A stretch of DNA of 64,000 bases from Bacteroidales bacterium UBA3743. Lineage in GTDB: Bacteria; Bacteroidota; Bacteroidia; Bacteroidales; Paludibacteraceae. The DNA is taken from NCBI GenBank assembly GCA_002371265.1, contig DFGT01000024.1:62001-126000 (forward strand), in the 5' to 3' direction. The notes under the pieces were generated by a model that ran no database searches, had not been told where the DNA came from, and saw only the letters and a list, made by a program, of their open reading frames with translations. A program made the translations under genes and the position numbers. Positions 33,789 to 43,100 of the stretch are shown piece after piece (the first letter of the stretch is position 1; every line of letters starts with the position of its first letter).

Positions 33789-36119
33789 TTATTTCACTTC
33801 AGCAAAATACTTTGTCCTCAAATCCAAAATCTTTTGTTCTCCTGTCATTTCAATTTCTTCAGATTGTCTTATATCTTGCGACGAAGCACCAATCTTAATT
33901 GTGTACTTTCCAGGATCTATCACCCAGTGATTATCGCTGTAGTATCCAAACTGAGATGGATACATTGTAAACGACACTGTCTTTGTCTCATTCGGATTAA
34001 GTGTGACACGCGCGAATCCCTGCAGCTGTATTGGTCGGATGTTCTTGTTCCCGTCTGCTGGCGATAAATACAATTCGACAACTTCGTCGCCAGCAAAATT
34101 GCCTGTATTCTTCACGTCTACACTGATAGAAATCTTCTCCGCATCTGTAGCCACTGATTTTTCTGCTTTGATATTCGAATACTCAAATGTAGTGTAGCTC
34201 AAGCCATAACCAAATGGATATGCGACGCGGGGATCTTTATCCACTGAGCGGTTGTAGCAGATTGGTTCGTTGATCTGGACATTTGGATAGCTGACACTCA
34301 ACTTTCCAGATGGATTCACCTTTCCATAAATAATATCTGCGACGGCGTTTCCACCCTCCTCTCCTGGATACCATGCCTGTATGACCGCAGCACATTTCTC
34401 TGCCAAACCTGAAATAATTTGGGCACGTCCACCAAACATCACTAGAACAACCGGTTTTCCTGTAGCAACAAGTTTTTCGACAAACTGCTCCTGTTTTCCT
34501 GGAAGACGCAATGTTGTGCGGTCACGATTCTCTCCGCATAGCATCACATTCTCACCTACTGCCGCCACAATCACATCACTTTCTTTTGCAATTTCCAACG
34601 CTTGATCAAGATTTGCTTCCTCTCCCGAATCAATCTTACGGTTCTGAATATCCTGCATATATGCGACGCGAGGATCTCCACCCTGCTCCACCACTGTCTC
34701 TACAACTTCAGTCCAGTCGCATCCACGGCTATATTTTAAAGAATAGCCTTCTGGAATATTCGCTTCCATTCCAGATTTCAGATTAACAATTCTAGGATTC
34801 AAATCGTTTTCAATCTCCTTTTTCCAGAAGTAACGCATTGAATGGTAGGAATAGTCGCCAACCATTGCCCACATAGAATTGGCATTTGGTCCGACCAATG
34901 CAATTTTAGACGGCTTACTCAATGGCAAAACACCATTGTTCTTTAGCAAAACAACCGACTGTGTGGCAAGCTGGTATGCCGTCTTACGATTATCTTTTGA
35001 ATCCCACTCAATATGTCCTGTCTCATACAGTTTTGCATTGTCATCAAGCAGGCCAAGTCTTGCTTTATGCTTCAACACTCTCTTGACTGCTGTCTCAAGT
35101 GTCTGCTGACTGACTAAGCCTTTATCAATTGCGTCCGACAAAAATTTATAACTCTTTCCTTCAGGAAAATCAACATCATTGCCAGCGTTGATGGCTTTTG
35201 CCGCACGCATTGTGGAATCTAATTTGTCGTCGACCTGCTCGATTGAGCTATAGTCGCTGACAAGGATTCCATCAAACTTAAGGTAATCACGCAATATACC
35301 TTCTTGCAAATATCTGTTTGCCACACATTTAACAGAATCAAACGTGTGATATCCTGTCATCACCACTTTACTGTCAGACACACGTATAATAGCTTCATGA
35401 GGCAAAAGAATCTCTTCCATCAGCTCTTTTTTATCTGCATTTCCACCACCTCCGTAGCCAAGGAAATGTTTTGAACATGCAGATACTCCCAGCCTTAAAT
35501 CTCCATGCTGCAAACCTTTGACGAATGCCACTCCCATTACAGCCGAAAGATATCCGTCTTCTCCATACGACTCTTCCAAACGGTTGAAAGATGGATTTCT
35601 TACGACATCAACCATAGGTGAAAGAGCCTGCATACCTCCAATCTTACGAAGGTCTGTGGCAGTCTCATACGTTTTCTTTTCTGCCAATTCTGGATTGAAC
35701 GAGCAGGCAAGACCAATCTGTTGCGGATATACAGTAGCGTCGTAACCGTTTATTCCGCTCAACACCTCCTCGTGAAGCAATGCGGGAATGCCAGACGGAG
35801 TGTTGTGGATCAACCAATCTTGCATCTGAGCCACCATGTCGCGCACCTCATCAGGAGTCTTGCGGAAATTCATCGTGAACTGAGAGAAATGTCCTATTCC
35901 ATCTGGAATCAAACGACGACACAACGCTGTATCAAGTTTGTCGTTTTCATCAAAAAATTGCGTCATATATGTACCCTGAAGCTGAGCGATACGCTCATTT
36001 TGGGACATATTTTCATAAATGCGGTTGATTTTTTCATCCACAGTTTCAGTTTTCTTAGTTGAGCAGCCACAAATTGACAAGGCTGACAAACCAACCATAA
36101 CAATTCCTTTTAAGTCCAT
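33789..36119 (-). CDS. Glycoside hydrolase family 3 lipoprotein (beta-glucosidase/xylosidase type)
   Basis: A 776-residue lipoprotein (lipobox SICGC, Cys19). The N-terminal GH3 TIM barrel (about 30-380) has KHFLGYG and ILVSDYSSIEQ, whose Asp is the catalytic nucleophile. The alpha/beta sandwich follows (about 395-630, starting SVVLLKNNGVLPLSKP and containing AAVGENVMLCGENRDR), where the acid/base normally lies. A C-terminal Fn3-like domain (about 660-760) completes the usual architecture. It hydrolyses terminal beta-linked sugars; lack of SusC/D neighbours leaves the substrate open. Only the hisS terminator, and no -7 box, lies between hisS and this gene, so expression may depend on read-through. 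Confidence 0.93.
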   Translation of the reverse strand: MDLKGIVMVGLSALSICGCSTKKTETVDEKINRIYENMSQNERIAQLQGTYMTQFFDENDKLDTALCRRLIPDGIGHFSQFTMNFRKTPDEVRDMVAQMQDWLIHNTPSGIPALLHEEVLSGINGYDATVYPQQIGLACSFNPELAEKKTYETATDLRKIGGMQALSPMVDVVRNPSFNRLEESYGEDGYLSAVMGVAFVKGLQHGDLRLGVSACSKHFLGYGGGGNADKKELMEEILLPHEAIIRVSDSKVVMTGYHTFDSVKCVANRYLQEGILRDYLKFDGILVSDYSSIEQVDDKLDSTMRAAKAINAGNDVDFPEGKSYKFLSDAIDKGLVSQQTLETAVKRVLKHKARLGLLDDNAKLYETGHIEWDSKDNRKTAYQLATQSVVLLKNNGVLPLSKPSKIALVGPNANSMWAMVGDYSYHSMRYFWKKEIENDLNPRIVNLKSGMEANIPEGYSLKYSRGCDWTEVVETVVEQGGDPRVAYMQDIQNRKIDSGEEANLDQALEIAKESDVIVAAVGENVMLCGENRDRTTLRLPGKQEQFVEKLVATGKPVVLVMFGGRAQIISGLAEKCAAVIQAWYPGEEGGNAVADIIYGKVNPSGKLSVSYPNVQINEPICYNRSVDKDPRVAYPFGYGLSYTTFEYSNIKAEKSVATDAEKISISVDVKNTGNFAGDEVVELYLSPADGNKNIRPIQLQGFARVTLNPNETKTVSFTMYPSQFGYYSDNHWVIDPGKYTIKIGASSQDIRQSEEIEMTGEQKILDLRTKYFAEVK

Positions 36120-36139
36120 CTATATGTTTGTTTTATAAT

Positions 36140-36167
36140 AAAAAAGAGACGTTGCAAGCAACGTCTC
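36140..36167 (-). terminator. hisS terminator made of a near-perfect 22-bp palindrome
   Basis: On the minus strand GAGACGTTGC-TT-GCAACGTCTC (36167-36146) followed by TTTTTTA. Almost the same palindrome terminates the gene ending at 49216. Confidence 0.85.
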
Positions 36168-36185
36168 AATACAAATAAAAATCAA

Positions 36186-37553
36186 CTATTTCTTTAGAAT
36201 AGAAACGACTTCGGCAATACCGACCAATTGTTGCTCACCAGTGACCATATTTTTTAGCATCACTTTATTCTCTGCCATCTCTGTCTCTCCTACAATTGCA
36301 ACGTATGGAATTGCCTTGTTGTCGGCATAACTCATCTGCTTCTTCATCTTGACTGGCTCAGGATAAATCTCAGCGGAAATACCATTGTTACGAACCTCCT
36401 TCAACAGATTCAAAGCAAAATTAAACTCGTTTTCTCCAAATGTGGCGAATAGAATTTGAGTAGACGCAAGTAACTCCTGAGGATACAAATCAAGCTGGTT
36501 CAAAACGTCGTAGATACGGTCAGCTCCAAATGAAATTCCGACTCCAGACATTCCTTCCAAACCGAAGACTCCTGTCAAATTATCATATCGGCCACCACCT
36601 GTGATTGATCCGATAACCACATCTTTTGCCTTAACTTCAAAAATTGCTCCTGTATAGTAGTTCAATCCACGTGCCAAAGTCAAATCAATCTCCACCTCAG
36701 TGGCAACATTAAGCATCTTCACATAACGAAGAATAGTACGTAGCTCCTCGACTCCCTTCAAACCAATTTCACTTGACTTCAAGACATCAGCGATGACATT
36801 TAGTTTGTCATCATTGCTTCCTGTCATATTGATAATTGGCTGAAGTTTCTCAATACCTGCCTCGCTGACTCCTTTCTCTCTAAGTTCAGCATTTACATTA
36901 TCAACACCAATCTTGTCAAGTTTGTCTATTGCGACGGTGATGTCAACCAATTTATCAGCCTCCCCAATCACCTCTGCGATACCAGAAAGAATCTTACGGT
37001 TGTTGATCTTCAAAACAACATTTATCTTAAGACGACGGTAAACCTCGTCAACAATCTGGATCAACTCGACCTCGTTGAGCAATGAATCACTGCCAACGAC
37101 ATCCACGTCGCACTGATAAAATTCACGGTATCTGCCCTTCTGAGGTTTGTCAGCACGCCAAACCGGCTGAATTTGGAATCTCTTGAATGGAAATGACAAG
37201 TTACCACGATTCATAACGACGTAACGTGCAAAAGGCACCGTCAAATCATAGCGAAGACCCTTGTCACTGATATGTTTTAGCACCTTCACGCTGTTGGCAG
37301 ACTCAAGCTCACTTTTGTCTACTCCAGCCAAAAAATCACCAGAATTCAGAATCTTGAAAAGAAGTTTGTCTCCCTCATCACCGTATTTTCCCATCAAAGT
37401 GGAAAGATTCTCCATAGCAGGAGTCTCAATCTGAGAAAATCCGTAGAGACGGAATACACTTTTAATTGTGTCGAAAATATAATTTCTTCTCGCCATCTCG
37501 ATTGGCGAAAAATCACGTGTACCTTTAGGAATAGATGGTTTGCAAACTGCCAT
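36186..37553 (-). CDS. hisS: Histidyl-tRNA synthetase
   Basis: Class II synthetase charging tRNA-His, cytoplasmic. The 455 residues carry motif 1 around GTRDFSPIEMARRNYIF, motif 2 FQIQPVWRADKPQKGRYREF, the histidine-A loop ARGLNYYTGAIFEV and motif 3 GGGRYDNL, plus the C-terminal anticodon-binding domain (about 360-455). Length and order are normal for Bacteroidota. Its own promoter lies about 37 nt upstream of the ATG, downstream of the hairpin at 37658-37678, so that hairpin is not an attenuator of this transcript. Confidence 0.97.
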   Translation of the reverse strand: MAVCKPSIPKGTRDFSPIEMARRNYIFDTIKSVFRLYGFSQIETPAMENLSTLMGKYGDEGDKLLFKILNSGDFLAGVDKSELESANSVKVLKHISDKGLRYDLTVPFARYVVMNRGNLSFPFKRFQIQPVWRADKPQKGRYREFYQCDVDVVGSDSLLNEVELIQIVDEVYRRLKINVVLKINNRKILSGIAEVIGEADKLVDITVAIDKLDKIGVDNVNAELREKGVSEAGIEKLQPIINMTGSNDDKLNVIADVLKSSEIGLKGVEELRTILRYVKMLNVATEVEIDLTLARGLNYYTGAIFEVKAKDVVIGSITGGGRYDNLTGVFGLEGMSGVGISFGADRIYDVLNQLDLYPQELLASTQILFATFGENEFNFALNLLKEVRNNGISAEIYPEPVKMKKQMSYADNKAIPYVAIVGETEMAENKVMLKNMVTGEQQLVGIAEVVSILKK

Positions 37554-37589
37554 ATCTATTGAATATTTATGCTATTTTTTATTTTTCTG

Positions 37590-37597
37590 CAAAATTA
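37590..37597 (-). promoter_or_regulatory. Bacteroidota -7 box upstream of hisS
   Basis: TAATTTTG on the minus strand, 36 nt before the ATG at 37553. Confidence 0.55.
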
Positions 37598-37648
37598 CAG
37601 AATTTTTGGGAGCTATTTAAAAAAAACATGAATAATTAGAATGCAGGC

Positions 37649-37678
37649 AAAAAAAAACCTCGGGGTTTTTCCTCGAGG
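37649..37678 (-). terminator. Strong intrinsic terminator, minus strand
   Basis: CCTCG-A-GG-AAAAA-CC-C-CGAGG (37678-37658) followed by nine T (37657-37649): a 7-bp stem with one mismatch. Confidence 0.85.
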
Positions 37679-37752
37679 CTAACGAATGTCAAATTTCTCA
37701 ATCAAACATCGCAAAAACAAACACTATTATGAAAAAGTATCTTCACTTTTAC
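37649..37752 (-). ncRNA. Candidate small RNA between the MATE and hisS genes
   Basis: A transcript of about 100 nt is predicted between a consensus minus-strand promoter (37759-37790) and a strong terminator (37649-37678). It contains an AAAAGT...ACTTTT hairpin near its 5' end and no reading frame longer than a few codons. The alternative is that the terminator simply belongs to the MATE gene, but the interposed promoter would then have no product. Confidence 0.45.
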
Positions 37753-37758
37753 TGATTA

Positions 37759-37790
37759 CAAAGTTATTATATATATGAATGTCCGCCAAA
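37759..37790 (-). promoter_or_regulatory. Consensus promoter with no downstream gene before a terminator
   Basis: On the minus strand TTTG (37790-37787), 20 nt, TAACTTTG (37766-37759). The predicted start is near 37752, only about 95 nt before the terminator at 37658. Confidence 0.6.
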
Positions 37791-37834
37791 TAAATTATAC
37801 GTTTGCCGAAAATGAATAGACAAATGGCGATTTT

Positions 37835-39193
37835 TTAACGAACATTTTGTTCTTTTTTCATACGTTTCATTAATCTATACCACCTGCAGTGGAAAAGAAT
37901 TGCGGCCAAAGTAAGTCCAAAACAGAATCCTACCCATACTCCTTCCGCACCCCAACCTCTGCAAAAACCAAAATAATATCCGACGGGAAGGTTAACACAT
38001 AAATAAGAGACAAACGCGCAATACATAGTGTATTTCACATCTGTAAGTCCATTTAATATTCCGATGCCAACACATTGCAAGCCATCTGACATTTGAAAAA
38101 TACCTGCCATGACTAGTATCGAGGCAGTCTGCTCTATCACCAGCGGATCAACCGAAAAGAATCCTGCGATATCATATCTAAAAATAATGATCAGAGCACC
38201 CATAATCGCATTGTTGATCAAAGCAAGATGGATTGACGCATTTGCAGCCATACAGACCGCATTTAGATCTTTCCTGCCATACTGGTGACTCACACGGATG
38301 GTCGTTGCAGCTCCTATACCAAGGACGATCATAAACACCATATGTCCTACAGATGAAGCTATCTGATTCGAGGCCAAAGCGACAGGTCCCAACCAGCCAA
38401 CCATGATTCCGCTGAATGCGAACGCTGTAACCTCCACCGTGCTTCGAAGAGAAATTGGTATTCCGACCTTGAACAATTCCGCAAGATGTGATGAAGAAAA
38501 CAATCTTTTGCTCATTCCTGCCACATACATTCTCCACTCTTTCTTATAAAGCATCACACCAAAAATCGCAAACGGCGCGAAAAATCTCGAAATAAATGTT
38601 GCTATCGCCGCACCGTCGACCCCTAACTTAGGAAATCCATACTCTCCATAAATCAACAGATAATTCAAAACAATATTTACAATGTTGGAAATCAATGTTA
38701 TGATCATTGCGACGGAGGTATTACCTAATGCGGCTAGAAATTGACGTAGTCCCTCAAAGAATATAACCGGCACAAAACTTGCAGCCACAATCAGAAAATA
38801 GTTTTTCGCAAGTGTACAAACAGTCGGATCCTGTCCAAACTTATCAAGATTGAAGTAGGCTAACGTCAGAATGGCAAGTATCGCCAAAGAAACTATCACA
38901 CACTGCACCAGTCCATTCTGAAGATATTTAGTCACCTCCTCATGATCATGATTCACATATTTATATGCAGTCAACGGAGTGATACTTTGCAAAACAGACA
39001 TCGAAGCCACCAACGCAATCACCAACACTGATGTAGCGAATGCCACAGCCGCAAGTTCAATCGTACCCAACGCTCCAACCATCTTCACGTCGGCAAACTG
39101 CACAACCGCTCCGCCTAACTGCGCGAACACAATCGGGAGAGCCACTTTCAAATTCCTTCTATAAAACGGTAAATATTCCTTAAATGATGCCAT
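37835..39193 (-). CDS. MATE family efflux transporter
   Basis: A 452-residue inner-membrane protein with about 12 hydrophobic segments in two homologous halves, the normal MATE length. It begins YRRNLKVALPIVFAQLGGAVVQFADVKMVGALG, typical of the NorM/DinF branch, and the second half starts LFKVGIPISLRSTVEVTAFAFSGIMVG. These proteins exchange Na+ or H+ for organic cations or other compounds; the substrate is not predictable. It has its own promoter; the nearest downstream terminator is at 37658. Confidence 0.93.
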   Translation of the reverse strand: MASFKEYLPFYRRNLKVALPIVFAQLGGAVVQFADVKMVGALGTIELAAVAFATSVLVIALVASMSVLQSITPLTAYKYVNHDHEEVTKYLQNGLVQCVIVSLAILAILTLAYFNLDKFGQDPTVCTLAKNYFLIVAASFVPVIFFEGLRQFLAALGNTSVAMIITLISNIVNIVLNYLLIYGEYGFPKLGVDGAAIATFISRFFAPFAIFGVMLYKKEWRMYVAGMSKRLFSSSHLAELFKVGIPISLRSTVEVTAFAFSGIMVGWLGPVALASNQIASSVGHMVFMIVLGIGAATTIRVSHQYGRKDLNAVCMAANASIHLALINNAIMGALIIIFRYDIAGFFSVDPLVIEQTASILVMAGIFQMSDGLQCVGIGILNGLTDVKYTMYCAFVSYLCVNLPVGYYFGFCRGWGAEGVWVGFCFGLTLAAILFHCRWYRLMKRMKKEQNVR

Positions 39194-39211
39194 CTTTCAC
39201 AAAATTGCACG

Positions 39212-39219
39212 CAAAGATA
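39212..39219 (-). promoter_or_regulatory. Bacteroidota -7 box for the MATE gene
   Basis: TATCTTTG on the minus strand, 18 nt upstream of the ATG at 39193. Confidence 0.5.
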
Positions 39220-40173
39220 ATGATTTTGCATTTCGCTTTTTATAAATCATCATTAAAAAACAGAGGACACCCGATACACACCGAATGTCCCCTCAAACAC
39301 ACAAATGAAAACTTAATTTCTAACTATTTCACCGAAATATGGGTTGTCTTATTTTTGTTCCAATAAGATTCATATACTAATTAGCAAATCTTACTGAAAA
39401 AACAACATCACATCATCTGTCATACAGAGATGTCATACATTAATATATTATAACACGAAACATACGGGTATAACAAATCACACAAACTTACGGAACATTT
39501 ATTCCTATCTGACTAGATAGTGGCACTTCTGCTGAAACAGCAGAAGTAGCCGCCATCAAATTAATGTGTTGATTAATCGCATATTTAATGTGTCTTATAT
39601 CAAGTATATTTATTGTATTCTGCCTTATTCTTTGTTTCCGATGTCAAAAGTAGAAAAGTAATATTTTATTGTTGCTATAAGATCATTAAATTTATATCAT
39701 CAAAATGCATTTTGACTGAATAATACTGATTTTTACCGAATAATCCTATTGTTGAACAGATATTCAAACAAAAAGCAGAAAAAAGACAAGTTATAAAGTA
39801 CACTCTATAAATGCCAATATGACGATGATGAGATATTACAACTTTATTTTGTCTACGACACACAAACAAGTAGATTGACAATCATAAAAAAAACAAAATT
39901 CCTTAATTTTTGTTCTTGAAAACATATATGTAAAATAGCAAAATAATATTATAAGTTTTGGTACAAAATTCTTGCGCCCCAAAAGATTTTTTCACATTTT
40001 TGTAATACAATTGCGAATATTTATAATACAAGGCACCATTCATTTATATTGTATACTCTCAATGAAATTGCAACTGTCAATTAAAATGCGACATAATATG
40101 AATATTTAACATTATAGTTCAAAATTCACAATATAATATAGAAAAACATATTGGCGTTAAAAAATAATTAAAC
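39220..40173. other. Long AT-rich intergenic region upstream of the LRR giant
   Basis: About 950 bp without a credible gene. It holds two adjacent perfect hairpins: CTATCT-GACT-AGATAG (39505-39520) and ACTTCTGCTG-AAA-CAGCAGAAGT (39525-39547). The second is extended by GGC/GCC with one bulged A and has no T tract. An imperfect hairpin (GAGGACA...TGTCCCCTC) lies at about 39262-39293. No exact TAnnTTTG box is found before 40174, although near-matches (TAATTTTTG, TAAGTTTTG, each one base too long) occur at 39913 and 39951. The region may be a long regulatory leader. Confidence 0.5.
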
Positions 40174-43100
40174 ATGACAAAATCTTACAATCTATCAAAG
40201 TGGTTCGCCACGTTGCTTTTGTTATTATTATCTGCATTCAACTGTTCGGCAGTTGATCGGCTTTGTTTCACAGCGCAAGAAGCAGGATCAACAATTTGGT
40301 TCGAAAATGAAGGAGACAACAATCCAAGTATACAATATTCATTCGATGGAGAATCTTGGAGTGACTGGAATGAAAAAACAACAATAACATTAGAAAACAC
40401 TGGAGATAAAGTCTACGTGCGAGGCGACAACTCAAAAGGTTTTTCTTTTAACGCTAAAAAGTACACTCACTTTGGAATGAAAGGTAATATATCCTCATCT
40501 GGAAGTGTGATGAGTTTGATTGACCCCAACGAATCCTCAACTGAAATTCCAAATAGTGGCTGTTTTTTCAAATTATTTTCTGATTGCAAGTCGCTTACAC
40601 AAGCCCCAGAACTACCAGCAACTATATTGAAGGACAGTTGCTATTACTTATTATTTGAAAAATGTGAAAATTTGGAAACAGCACCTGAACTACCGGCGAT
40701 GACAATGGCAAAATATTGTTATTCGAGTATGTTCTCAGGATGTTCGAACTTAACAAAAGGTCCTAAACTACCATCCTTAACATTGGCGCAAAACTGTTAT
40801 TCTGGCATGTTTACAGATTGTAATAATTTGGAAGTCGCGCCAGAATTGCCAGCTACAGAATTGGAACCATATTGTTATAGTACAATGTTCACCGCATGTA
40901 AAAAATTGAAGAAGGCTCCCGACCTTCCAGCAAAGAAACTGGTTGACTTTTGCTATTTCTTCATGTTCGAAAGATGTTCAGGTCTGGAAAGTGCAAAAAT
41001 ATCAGCCACAGAATTAGGACCAAAATCATGCATCGCGATGTTCATGGGCTGCTCCAATATGAATTATATAAAGATTGATGTCATGACGCTGGACAACGAC
41101 ATGTCTGCGACAGATTCTTGGGTTTCGGGAGTAACCGGAGAAGGTATAATCGAATTTCCATGTGGCAGTAAATACAACAAGTATGGCAACTCTGGAGCTC
41201 CTAATAATTTCACTATAAAAGCCTCCCCTATCGTCATCTTCCAAAATCCAGACAAAAAGGAATTATGGCGTGACACTATTGGATGTGACGTAGTTCCCCA
41301 ATACCCGTTTGAAGAAAAAGGAGAACCATTCTATAAAGAAGGATTGTTTTTTAAAGGTTGGGATGTAGAGCCACACGTTCATGAAACTCCTGACACATAT
41401 TATTATACAGCCGTATATGGAGAAGAAGAGATCGACCTCAACAAGATACTCTGCTTTACCGCTTTGGATGCAAACTCAAATATCTCCTATGGATGTATGA
41501 ATCTAAATTGCCCGGAAATAGAGTATTCACTTGACAGTGGAAAAACATGGAAGATACTAAAGGAGTTTGAAAAAATAGAATTTCAAAATGAAGGAGACAA
41601 AGTTTATGTCAGAGGAAACAATCCAAACGGATTATCTAAGAGCAAAGACGAATACACTTATTTTACTATGAACTACAGATTTGCTGCCAGCGGAAGTGTG
41701 ATGAGCATGCTCGACGGCAAAGGTGAGTCGACTGTGATTCCATGTGATTATTGTTTCACAAATTTATTCAATAAATGTTTACTAGTTCAAGCTCCAGAAC
41801 TTCCGGCCACAGAATTGACAAAAGGATGCTATGCAGGAATGTTTAGCACATGCGTTAAACTGCAAAAAGCGCCAAATCTACCAGCTGAAACAGTAAAAGA
41901 TGAAAGTTATAGTGATATGTTCGGGGGATGTATCAGTTTGACTGAGACTCCTGAATTGCCAGCTACAACCTTAGGAGAACGCTGTTACTATAGCATGTTT
42001 GTAGGTTGTACAGGATTAAGCAGAGCACACGATCTGCCAGCAATGAAACTTGAAAAGGCATGCTATGCAAATATGTTCACAGCATGTCAAAATCTGACGA
42101 ATCCACCAGCGCTACCAGCCACGGAATTGGCGGATAGTTGTTATAATTACATGTTTTTAACTTGTACAAGCCTTACAAAAGCACCATTACTACCTGCCAC
42201 TACACTTAAAAAAAATTGTTATGACCACATGTTTACCGCATGTATAAATTTGGAGGAAGTCCCAGATTTAGGAGCCACTGTTGCGGCAGAAAACAGTTGC
42301 GACGGAATGTTCATCAGTTGTTACAACTTAGAAAAGGCTCCGGCATTGCCAGCCACGACACTTGACGACAATTGTTATCATTTGATGTTTGCAGGCTGCG
42401 TAAATTTGACTGAAGCTCCAGAATTACCAGCTACTGTAATGAAAGACAGCTGTTACTTCTCAATGTTTGGAGGCTGTTCAAGTTTGGAAAAAGCACCTGT
42501 ACTTCCAGCTAAAGAATTGGCAAAAGGATGCTATATGGAAATGTTTGTAGGGTGTACAAATTTGAGAAAAGCACCAGAACTACCAGCCACAAAACTGACA
42601 AATGGATGCTATTCCAGTATGTTTACTGGCTGTGCAAGTCTTAACTACATCAAAGTAGGAGTAATGTCTTTGGATAATGATTTTGTAGCCACTGAAAATT
42701 GGGTCGACGGAATTGATGGGCCAGGTGTCTTCATTTTCCCATGCGGAAGCAAATACGACAAACATGGAGTGTCTGAAGTGCCAGAAAACTTCAAAATCAT
42801 CTCCTCCCCGATTGCAATTTTCCAGAATCCAGACAGCACCGTGCTTTATCGTGACACGATCAACTGTGGAGAATTTCCTTCTTATGAGAGATGTGACACA
42901 TGTAAGACTCCTTATTATGGAGACAGTCTCGTCTTCATAAATTGGGATAAAGACATTGATATATTAGACGATCCTGACATTTACTACTATACCGCTGTTT
43001 ACGAGAAAAAAGAAGAAAAGCCAAATCTCGACAAGATGCTATGTTTCACTGCTGAAGAAACTGGTTCAAAAATTTCCTATTTGAGCATAAATAAAAAAGA

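Noticed and set aside
37658..37678. Attenuator of hisS
   Set aside because: A -7 box for hisS at 37590-37597 lies downstream of the hairpin, so the hisS transcript would not include it.
37729..37755. Plus-strand MKKYLHFY leader peptide suggesting attenuation
   Set aside because: It is antisense to the candidate small RNA, no plus-strand gene follows it, and hisS is on the other strand with its own promoter.
39675..39881. 68-residue minus-strand frame in the long intergenic region
   Set aside because: No -7 box or family similarity; composition is that of AT-rich non-coding DNA.
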